Assembly (NCBI GenBank): GCA_017654935.2
Contig: CM065690.1
Coordinates: 39,251,509 to 39,315,508, forward strand
Origin: Phymorhynchus buccinoides
Taxonomy: Eukaryota > Mollusca > Gastropoda > Neogastropoda > Raphitomidae
Length of the DNA: 64,000 bases
Direction of reading: 5' to 3'
How positions within the stretch are numbered: the first letter of the stretch is position 1; each line of letters begins with the position of its first letter. Below, one piece after another: positions 54,628 through 64,000 of the stretch. The notes below the pieces were generated by a model, which did not search any database, had not been told where the DNA came from, and was given only the letters and a program-made list of their open reading frames with translations. The translations under genes were made by a program, and so were the position numbers.

Positions 54628-56269
54628 TACTTGAAAATAATTACATTGATAACGTATGTATCATACGAAACCTCTATATGTTGAGCCTCAATAAAAGGAC
54701 CAAATACTACCTGAATGTTTTGTGTCTCATGTTAGTAGTATATAGCCACATAAAATTATCTGCTCCTGACTCATCACCAGGGGGCATCGGCAGTTCGGGC
54801 CTAAAATTATCGCCCTTTCGTGTCGGCAAGGAGTAGTATAGCGCCTCATTTGGATGACCTTAGATTTTTGTAAAGTGGTTATGTATGTAACTTTCATTGA
54901 TGTTTTTATTCATAAATAACACGCAGGACAGTATTGAAGGGAAAGATTAAAAAAGATTCAGTGCAGACAAGTCACCATTCCTTTGATGTTCTTACCTTCC
55001 CCTGGTATGAAGGGCTTGATCTCCTTGTACATTTTTTTTACATTGCCCTGTTATTTTGCTTTGTGCCATGTTTTTGTCGACTTTCTATTCTGTTGATGTA
55101 ACAGTTTGCGCTTTAACTGTTCACCTTTGGCTGCATATTCTTAGTTTTTGCCATGCTCGTCTTTGTGGTGACGTTAATATTTCAGTCCTTGACCGTGTTT
55201 GTATTTTTACTTTTTCAAAACGTAGCGATAGCTATCTGATGGCATTTTGCATTTACAAATTTACATGTTGGTGTTTTTGTTGACCAACTTTTTCAGAAAT
55301 GTTCCCCTGTAACGTAAGAATGGTGGGTAAGCATATGAAAAAATATTTTTTGCTTCATTAAACCCCCACCCCCACCAAATAAAAATTCCTTCAATTACTC
55401 TTTAAACTTTCTTTGTTCTTCTTCTTTTACTTCCAAAGAAAAACTGTTACAGCCAACTCATTTACTGTGTGTCACATGTTAATTTCCAACTACATATCTT
55501 TCTCTCCACTTTTGTGTGCTTGTGAATGTGTTTTAAATAATGTATGTGTGTTCCGTTTCGTCCTTGCATGGTCGTTTGGAGTGATTTTAATGCTCTTTAA
55601 ATTGGTTCATGGAAGATAAAGCAGTTTATGAATTATTTTTCCTTGTATTACCATACATTATATTTGTTGTTCTTCCCGTTAAGCATTGATCCCTGAAGCT
55701 TTTCTAAGCCAGCACTGTATTTTTAGTTAGAATTAATATTTGATCGATAGCAATGGATCTCCGCTTGGTTAGTTCAGGCAAAGGGAGATCACCCAAGAAA
55801 AAAGGGCTATAGCTGTAAGGGTACTCTCCAGAGGTTGGATTACGCTCCCCTTACTGTTACACCTGGAGTCACGTGACACTACTGTGCTCTTCAGTTATCT
55901 CCTTTCGCCTCATCAAGATAGGATGTTTTTTCTCCAGGCTCTGAAGCTCTCCTTAATGTTGAAGTCTTCTACCTGTAGAAGCCAGCTATTGTGTTCTACA
56001 CGTCGTCAGCCTTTGTTCCTTTCAGGCCTTCAACATCGTATCCTTTGCCGAAGCAGGCGACATGGTTTTATTTATGCCTGTTCAGGGGCACTGCACTGAA
56101 AATTCAGGCTACCAGCCGGCACTATTTTCTATTTTCTACTGGCCTTTTTGTCCATTTATTCATACGACTCGGAGAAATCTCTCTCTTTAGTTTTTTTGTT
56201 GGTGTGTGTGTCTATTTTTCTTTGTTTTTCTTCGTCTCAAATTCTCTCTTTGCATGGCAACTGAATGAA
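54628..56269. other. intergenic, nothing recognised
   Basis: No supported ORF or repeat. An AATAAA-like CAATAAAAGG near 54690 could be a poly(A) signal but has no transcript context. Confidence 0.4.
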
Positions 56270-56400
56270 TGAAAAATGGTGTTTTACGTCCTCTCGGTCA
56301 TAGACACATATGGGACATTTGTAAATACAAAGATGGTGGGAACAATACTGGCTGCAATGCCCGGAGGCAGTGCAACACCAGCAAAGTCCCGAGTCTCCAA
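56270..56400 (+). repeat. ~130-bp dispersed element (TTTTACGTCCTCTCGG)
   Basis: GTGTTTTACGTCCTCTCGGT, CACATATGGGACATTTGTAA, ATGCCCGGAGGCAGTGCAAC. The most complete copy; reverse copies are at 35608-35727 and 38772-38890. Confidence 0.7.
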
Positions 56401-57584
56401 CAATACAGATATGCACTATATGTACTGTGGATCCTTAGTATAATGCATGGCAACTGCTTTGAGTTAATTATGGTTAGTGGGGTTTAACTGTATGATTTCA
56501 TTGGGCCCAATCTTTTAACTTTTTTTCTGGATGTTTTTCTCATGGAAGAATTTTTGAATTGTTGTTTATTCAAGTTAAAAACTATTCTCAAAATATTTGT
56601 GATGTTGTTGTTGAGGAAATGATCTGGATATTGCATAAATTAAAACTTTTTGTTATAAAAGGTTGTTTTGTGTTGAGATAAAATGTGATAGTGTGCACAC
56701 GTTGTTAAGCGAAATGTTTGAGGGTTCGTTTTATTTTTAACTTTTCCTTCCTCCTCAGAGATTTGTTTCAATGTATTTATTGATGCATTTATTGTTGGCA
56801 ATCTGAGTTGAGAAAAAGTTATTTATGCTTTAAAAAAAATGTTAAAGTTACACTTTGCACTGAAAGGATTTTATATGATTATGCAACATTTTATGTTAAG
56901 CATATTTATTTTGTGTGTGGGATGTTTCATTTGTATTTACTTCACTACAATCTAGTTATTCAAGTTCAGAACTTTTTTTGTGTTGCTGTGGAGTTTATAT
57001 TTGTGTGCGTGTGCGTGTGTTTAGGTCTTATGATGCATTTTCTTTACGAGAATTTCCCTTATGACTGCTACATGGATGCATATGACGATGCAAATTTTGG
57101 CCTGAATTGTTAGTGTTCATTTCAAGAGCATTATTTCTTGTAGGTCAAGATTTTCTTCAGGCAAAATACTGCCTGAATTCAGGCTTCAGGCTTCAGGCAT
57201 ACCCACATGCACCCATGCTGTTATTTTCTGTTTATGGCTTGTATTTGGCATCAAGTTTTTTCTTTTATTATAAAGCTTATTTTGTGTTGGAAATGTTATG
57301 CCTTTTGTCAAATCAGCCCAATAGGGCATTGTACATAAATACATCTTCCAAGCTTGCTTTTGCAGTTTTTTTTAACCCCCCTGTGCACTTTTGTGTTCAT
57401 GCCTTTGCTCGCTTTTCGCTTTCTACTTTCTACTAACACTTTTGTGCTGTCTCTCAACTCTGAGGCTGTGTGCGCATTTACGAAAACTTCAGTACGCAAA
57501 CCCATCTGCAGTCCGTAAAACAACACCTGGAAGTAAGAAATATGGAGGAGTGTGGACATTACACGTGGAAACCCATCCGTATAC

Positions 57585-57903
57585 CCCCTCCCCCATGTGG
57601 ATACCAGGGGGGTCTTTTGTATAAATAGTTCCCCAACCCATCCGTATACCCCCTCCCCTGTGGGGATACCAGGGGGGTCTTTTGTATAAATAGTTCCTCC
57701 TTCTTCTGGAAGTTCGTGCTTGTAACTTCCTCTCATCTGTCACTCTCTTTGACTCTGCCTTTCCCCTTTGCTTACTATCATCTACTATCTTTCTGCCTAA
57801 CCGAAGTCGGACTTGCTGGGCCTAACTACTTCTTAGGCACGTAACGGCAGCATGACGCATCTGCGCTGATAATTAACAGGAAACAGTGATCAAAGAAGAA
57901 GAA
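57585..57903 (+). repeat. GAAGAAG-tailed short element, module B, with duplicated head
   Basis: Two successive heads (CCCCCTCCCCCATGTGGATA and CCCCCTCCCCTGTGGGGATA, each then AAATAGTTCC) are followed by one body with CTAACCGAAGTCGGACTTGC and GATCAAAGAAGAAGAAG. Confidence 0.8.
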
Positions 57904-57979
57904 GAATACCCCATCCGCTTATTTCTTACTTTCTTTTACTTTATTTGCAGGTGGGTTGTGTACGGAAGTTTTCGTAAAT

Positions 57980-58266
57980 GCATGGATGCTCCTGCTTTCA
58001 GGATGTCCTGAAGTTCAGGATTTTTTAATTGCCTGGAGCCGGCGTCGCCAGATTATGAGTATTTAAGAAGATGCATTTTGCTGGTTATAGAGGTAATGAA
58101 GTTTAACCAGAAGTGAAAGTGCAGCGAGAGCCTGTCAGTTACTTTAGAAACTGTTGTTTCTTTTCAGCTTCCAGGGTGCGTTGCACCCCGGAACCCTCAG
58201 GAGGGGCGCTGTCCCTGCACTCCACCGGGGCTTGCAGGATTTTGAAATTTCCCAGGAGCACCCATG
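57980..58266 (+). mobile_element. ~287-bp MITE, CATGGATGCTCCTG ends
   Basis: CATGGATGCTCCTGCTTTCA to CCCAGGAGCACCCATG: imperfect inverted ends. The interior includes GAAGATGCATTTTGCTGGTT and GAGAGCCTGTCAGTTACTTT. An inverted copy is at 61333-61622. Confidence 0.75.
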
Positions 58267-59840
58267 TTGATGTGCACAGACCCTCATTCTTGCATTTATT
58301 CTTGAAAACAAGCATTTTAAATTTCAAAAAGTTAAGCTTTGCTGTTGCATTATTCATATTTATCTCTGGGATACCTGCTCATGGTTGTTAAATGCAGGTT
58401 GTGAAAATAAATTGCTCATTTAACATCTATGACGTGTTGAATTGTGTTAATGAATTTTTTAAGTTTGTTTGTAAACAGTTGCATTCCAAATCACGAATCT
58501 ACACACAAAAAAGCAGTTATAATGATTCATTCAGACTCTTCAAAACTGAAGCACAGCCACACATACAGAGAGAGAGAGAGAGAGGGAGAGCGCAACCCAT
58601 ACAGTCACATTTGGACTTGGGAGACCCACACTTATTCACACATCAGCATTTACACAAACATGTACTAAAAGTACATACTAACAAATTTGATTGAAAAATA
58701 AAGGGTAAAGGAAAAGGTACCTTTGAACTGTGAACTTTGCTGTTTGTGCCCTAGGCACTAAGTCATGAAGTGAAGTAGTAGAAAAAGTTGACTGGTAGAA
58801 TTTGCTTTTTGTGAACACAGTTCAGTTCGAAGGGCAGTGGAAGGGAAATTTGCTTACACAGTCACACACATGTCTGTGGCAGTGTCAGCCACAGTGGGAG
58901 CCTTCAAAGGCCAGATCTAACCCCCCCTCTTCCCCGTCCCTTCTTCCTCCTCATATCCTTGCCTCCTTACCTCCCCCCCTCCACCCTCATCCACAACTCC
59001 CTCTCTACCCCTCATACCAAGCCAAGACGTTAAACCAGAAGCCTAACCTAAGCGCAGAAACCTTTTTCCAAGTTATCTTCAGTACGATGAAGGTGGAAGA
59101 TCAAACGAAGAAGAAGACATAAGCAATAAGCATATGTATAATCTGCAATATTTGCATGTACATACACATATTCAAACATATCAGCAGTAACACACACACC
59201 AGCAGTGTCCTTGGTGAAGCATTGATCTTCACCATTTATTGTGAACAGTGGAGAGCAGAAATGTGCGACACACACACACACAGACACAGACAGACCTCAC
59301 AGCCACAGCACAGCAGGTGGTCAGGTGGTCATCAACAAGGCCAGGGCGAGTGGTCACAGGAGAAAACCCCACAGAAATCGGATAAATTATAGTTTAGACA
59401 CCCCCGTCAAATTTTCGCAATTAAAATGTCAACTACATTCCGCCGTTCTCAGGAAAGGAATAGGATCAGCTTGGGGTTATTGTCATGGAACTAAAAGAAC
59501 CAGACTTTGAGATTGAGAGTCGTTAACATGAGAGGGGTATCTAAACTACAATTTTGGCTAATAATCAACCCGGGCACACACTGAACCCAAAGCCACTCAC
59601 CCCAATGCTGTCAACAGTCAGGCTTATCTCTACATGAAGGGGTCAGGAGACATTTACAAAGGCAAAGACAGACACAGATCAACAGATGAGGAAAGGGCAA
59701 AGCTGCAGTTTAGCTACCCACCAACAAATGTTCTTGTTCAAAATGTTCACTAAGAATCAAGTCTGTCTTATTCGGGAAAGGAATAGGGTAAGTATGAGGT
59801 TGGGGTTAGTTTCATGAAAATAGACGATTTTCAGAAGAAA
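58267..59840. other. intergenic, low-complexity, no gene recognised
   Basis: Contains a short (AG)n at 58568-58585 and a C-rich stretch at 58920-59010. A GAAGAAGAAG-tailed segment at about 59030-59120 (CAGTACGATGAAGGTGGAAG) resembles bases 350-410 and may be a third GAAGAAG-tailed family. Confidence 0.4.
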
Positions 59841-59844
59841 AAAA

Positions 59845-60340
59845 CTACGGGAGAGAACTTTGTGAAAATTTAGAGTTGTTTACCTCGACCAGAGAGGAAC
59901 AAACCATAGCAACCATGGCGTCGAAGAGATAATCCAGGATGCGTATGAGCGACTTGTAAACATTTTTGAGAGAAATGAGGGGTGGTTACAAGTGGCCACA
60001 ACTAATCGAACTTTGCAAAATGTGACGTAAATATAGAGTACTAACAGGTCTGCACGATGGCTGGGTACACCCCCCCCCCCCCCCCCCCTGAAATTGTAGA
60101 GAAATCACGTCATGCTTGCATCATTGTTCGCATCATTTTGAGGGGTATGCAACTCCCCTTGGTACTCTAAATGACGACAATTTTAGAATGACACTGTGTT
60201 TGTGACGTCTGTCTACTCAAGCACACGAGGCGAAAGCTACATTAAGCCAATGCAACTTCCTGCTTGTCCCCACTCGGTTATGCGGGATCATTCACACACA
60301 CCTTGAAATTACTCCCCTCAATTATTTCCGAACAATTCCT
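59845..60340 (-). repeat. third copy of the ~390-bp dispersed element
   Basis: ACGGGAGAGAACTTTGTGAA, AACCATAGCAACCATGG, GAGGGGTGGTTACAAG, CTCAATTATTTCCGAACAAT. Carries a ~100-bp insertion with a poly-C run (60069-60089). Confidence 0.75.
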
Positions 60341-61332
60341 ATTAGAGAACTGGACACTGGACAACTTTATTTGACAAGGATAAAGATTTTAGGCGATGCC
60401 TAAACTACACTTTGAGACCGAAAGCTCTGTGAACATGAGGGGAGGGAGGGGGGGGGGGGGGGGTGTTGCTAAACTCTGCAACTTAGCCCAGAGGAAAGAC
60501 CTCAAGGTAAGATATACACACACCCATATACACCGCACGGAACAGAGGCAGGTGGGAGAAAGAGATCCACGTCCCTCCAGATACAGACACAAAGACAAGA
60601 AAAAGCCAGGTACATAAATCTCAAGATGTAAGGGGTACACACAGAACTCTCCCCATCGCAAAAGATGCGTGTTTTCCCACAGCTGAGTATAAGAAACATT
60701 CACAGTTGCAGAATAAAAGTCACATTGCAGAGTAAAGGTCACAACTGAGTAAAAGGAAACATTGACAGTTTCATGAAACATCAACAATTTTGGATAAAAG
60801 GAACAGTACCTCGCTTCTTTAAGAAGTTGGATATTCATGTACAGTTTCAGTCAGCCTTTGTGCTCACCTCTCATTCCCCATGCGTGTAAAAAACCCAACC
60901 TTTTATAACTTAAACATGAATAAACAAACTTTAGAATAAATCTTTTAAGAGGTTTAGGAAAAGAAGAGGTTACAACAGACAGCTACTAAACTGGAGCCAA
61001 AAAGTTAAGCAACCTTTTGCAAAACAATGCAACATATTTCTCCGAGTGATTGGCGCAGATTGTTTTTGTAAATCTACAAATGTACCCTATGTATTTACCG
61101 ACCTGCGTGACTAATTTCACTTTGTTTACACGCAAATTACGTAATTGGTCACGCCCACACCAATGTTAGGGGTTGCTTAACTTTTTGGCTCCAGTTTATA
61201 TTAATGTCAATGGAGAACTCCCAGTCTTCTTACTGTTCACGCAGCATACAGATGAAGACAGCAAGGTTACATCTGACGGCTAATACACTCATCAATAAGA
61301 CACTTTAGGATACAGAGAAGGGTGCATCGGGG

Positions 61333-61622
61333 AATAAACTCATGGGTGCTCCTGGGAAATTTTTAAAATCCTGCAATAACTGGTGGAGACAGCGCCCCTC
61401 CTGGGTGTTCCGGGAAGCAATGTCCCCCGGAAGCTGAAGGGAAACAACAGTTTCCAATGTAACTGACAGGCTCTCATTGCACTTGCACTTCTGGTTACAC
61501 TTCATGACCTCTATAACCAGCAAAATGCATCTTCTCAAACTCACATAATCCGGCGACACCGACTCCGGGCAATACAAAAAATCCTGAACTTCAGGACATC
61601 CTGAAAGCAGGAGCATCCATGT
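61333..61622 (-). mobile_element. ~290-bp MITE, CATGGGTGCTCCTG ends, minus
   Basis: Inverted partner of 57980-58266: GGGTGCTCCTGGGAAATTTT, CTGACAGGCTCTCATTGC, GGACATCCTGAAAGCAGGAG, CATCCATG. Confidence 0.75.
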
Positions 61623-61654
61623 AAACTTCAAGAAGAACAAAGGTTAACTGGTTC

Positions 61655-61745
61655 GCCTCTGGCTGCGACGCGCTCTCCAGGTGGGAGCAACCTGAATTTC
61701 ACAGAGATGCCTCTGTGACAATAAAGTACTTAATAACTAATAATG
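61655..61745 (+). mobile_element. SINE 3'-end fragment
   Basis: TCTGGCTGCGACGCGCTCTC, CAGGTGGGAGCAACCTGAAT, AGAGATGCCTCTGTGACAAT, then a CTTAATAACTAATAAT tail. 5'-truncated copy of the SINE at 37699. Confidence 0.85.
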
Positions 61746-64000
61746 AGGGTGGGGGAATAAAACTAAGGCTTAGGCATATCATACAGAAACAGACTCAAAC
61801 CGAGAATGTGAAGACAGTTATACGCTGTCACGATGTCCCGGAAACTACTGGTAATGCAAATACTGCTGACAAGTAATGATTGCAAAATCGGAATCATCAA
61901 AACATTTTGATCAATAATTTGATAACCAGTAAAGTATGCTCACTTTATCTAGTCCTTTTCAGCTTTTGATTTTGGACACTCACACATGTCATAAAAGGAA
62001 CGTGTAAAAAAACCACTATATATAAATCTTCTAAAAAGTTATGTTCTTTTGAAAACAGCACATTATCCTGGAAATAAACCCAACACTATTGTCTTCAAGG
62101 AAACAACTTTACAAGTGAAAGTGTTAATGACACTTGAAAATCTTTTTTCACTACATAATGAAAAAATTCGTTCTTACTATGTAAACATTTTAATTTGAAG
62201 AAAACAATAGAATAGCTGTCATGAGCTCCCAACGAGGGAGTTTTAAATTCCACACTTTGACTCCTCTCTACCCACATCCTTTGACATTTTCAGCAATCTC
62301 TGCTGAATCATAGCGACAGAACAGTTGATGTGCACTCCCTCAACCCCACCCCACCCACCGATCCTCAAAACAATGGCGCTAAAATTTGCTCACGGAACAG
62401 GTAGCAAGCACATGTGGTTAAAGCAGAGCTAATAAATGAGGGATGTTCTTAGTGGAATCCCATGGATCGATTCTTTGCATCCTATGTTGTTAACCAAATA
62501 TATGTCACATTCACTGCTTAGCATGTTTGATCAGTTAGATAGTACCAGAAGCCCACAACATCTGCACAGTAATGAAAAGTATATCATAAATGCATATTAA
62601 TATAAAATGGTTTTTATAAGCCATAAAAAGGATCAAATACCTGGAATTTTATTTTATTTGACTCTGTCAATGTATGCGCTGTTTGCATACATGTAGGTAA
62701 AAGCAATCAGGAATGTGCACTATAACATGACATTAAATGATGAATTACATCAAATATATGCTTTAACCAAAAAGAAAAGGTCTGGAAATGGATTTCTATA
62801 GTGATGTTGATTTTTGATTATCACATTTTAAATGCAGTGAATAAGGTGAATTAAATGCAAAGTATAAAGAAAACCTTTTTATGTTTAAAAGATTATTTTG
62901 ATAAATTATGTGATTTTTTTTATTAGGCCTCATTGACATCAGGCAAATAACGCATGAAGTTTATTCCTTAATCAGCAACCGCAACTTCTAGAAAAGCACA
63001 AAAATAATATAAAGCAGAATAAGGATTGCAAAATTAGTTTCATTATAAGAGGTTAAGAAGGAATGACATTCAAACACACAAGAAAATGCTGTTGCTGGTT
63101 TTGCTTCCGTATGCAAACTATTGGTCACTGCAAACACCTTTTGCAAGAGTGAATGCCCTTGGTGGGTGGGGGAAGATGGTTGAGTACTGACCAAACAAGG
63201 GAATAACTCTCGCCAATAACCCTATTTGAAGCCACTTAATGGCTGCCTTTTGCAAGAGTGAATGCCCTTTTGGAGACTGATCTTTCCGTTAAGGACGTTA
63301 AAAACCCTAGTTGCAGTAGCCAATATAAATGAGGAAGTCAAGAGTTACACGGTGCTGTGTTTGATTACTAAAATAATGACTTGTAGGGCAGGGCAAAGGG
63401 AAAAATGCACAGAATGCCCAGTTTCTAGTGTGTACAAGAATGTTAAAGTGTGAACTCTGTCGATTACTCAGTGAGGATTTCTTATCAGAAGACAGTGAGG
63501 CCAAGATGAATACAGTTCATCCACAGTCACTATTTCTTCATGAACAATACACGCCACAAACCCACCACTGTCATGCTATTGCAGGACTTCTCAGAAGGCA
63601 GAAAGGAAGGGAAGAGAGATCTTGGGCATGAAATTGCATTCACTGTATAAACTTGGATTGTATATAATGGTTTCGATAATGAAAACTGGACGATAGAAGA
63701 AGTGCTGTGCAGGGTCTCAACCTATAGCAAGTTCTTTTCCCAGGGGCTGTGGTTAGAGTTAGGGAAAGGCCTTCCAAGTGCTATACTATGACAAAGGAAG
63801 GGATAAAAGCTTTGGATTGGATTATGCTGGTGGTGAGAGCTAAAAACAGTCAAGAGTCCTGTGGCCTACGCTGCTATCGAAAAAAAACCCACCAACAAAC
63901 ATGAGAAGCAGCAGATCGACAAAACACAAAAACTATGCAATAAAATGTACTAACAACAAGCAAAACACAATTTTATTTTGTGACCAAAAAAGGGGACAGT
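61746..64000. other. intergenic, nothing recognised
   Basis: AT-rich sequence without a supported gene. The only repeat seen is a 24-bp direct repeat (CTTTTGCAAGAGTGAATGCC) at about 63137 and 63247. Confidence 0.5.

Noticed and set aside
60389..60838. 149-aa minus-strand ORF
   Set aside because: No recognised domain, includes translated poly-G, no splice or promoter context.

Overview
This is a nuclear genomic window from an invertebrate animal. Both genes have many short exons (57-255 nt) with GT/AG introns, and introns and flanks are packed with microsatellites, tRNA-derived SINEs, MITEs and minisatellites. The repeat style (SINEs with a shared 3' domain, long (GA)n and (CA)n tracts, GAAGAAG-tailed short elements) suggests a mollusc, perhaps a gastropod. 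That is inference; species cannot be fixed from sequence alone.

Layout. (1) 1-16.7 kb, minus strand: the first 15 coding exons (580 codons) of the WDR3 orthologue (yeast Utp12/Dip2), a two-propeller WD40 protein of the UtpB subcomplex of the small-subunit processome in the nucleolus. The last third, with the Utp12 domain, lies beyond the left edge. (2) 16.7-19.6 kb: intergenic or 5'-UTR-intron DNA between two head-to-head genes. It holds a 407-bp inverted-repeat element with telomere-like TTAGGG tracts in both arms and an exact 8-bp target duplication, LINE-like coding remnants, and a candidate promoter with three CACGTG boxes, one touching an ETS-type CTTCCGG. (3) 19.6-46.5 kb, plus strand: a complete 17-exon, 749-aa DPY19L3 orthologue, an ER multi-pass C-mannosyltransferase. 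All exon phases join in frame to a TAG stop. (4) 46.5-64 kb: 3' flank with no gene I can support, but a ~2.2-kb, ~43-bp-period minisatellite and many transposon fragments.

The two genes do not form a pathway: one acts in ribosome biogenesis, the other in tryptophan C-mannosylation of secretory proteins. They share only a divergent promoter interval.

The most unusual feature is that tandem repeats repeatedly start at, or copy, exon-intron junctions. Copies carrying splice acceptors or donors lie next to WDR3 exons 7, 9, 10 and 12 and DPY19L3 exons 4, 6 and 16. DPY19L3 exon 16 has acceptor copies upstream and a 25-unit, 60-bp array of splice donors downstream; the unit length is a multiple of three and the array begins in the exon's reading frame. 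DPY19L3 exon 9 runs straight into a 13-unit array, and WDR3 exon 13's donor is the first GT of a (GT)n tract. Also notable: a ~390-bp inverted repeat pair around DPY19L3 exon 10 (159 nt, frame-neutral), two exons whose acceptors sit within ~25 bp of SINEs, and short-element families that share a 5' half but have different 3' modules.
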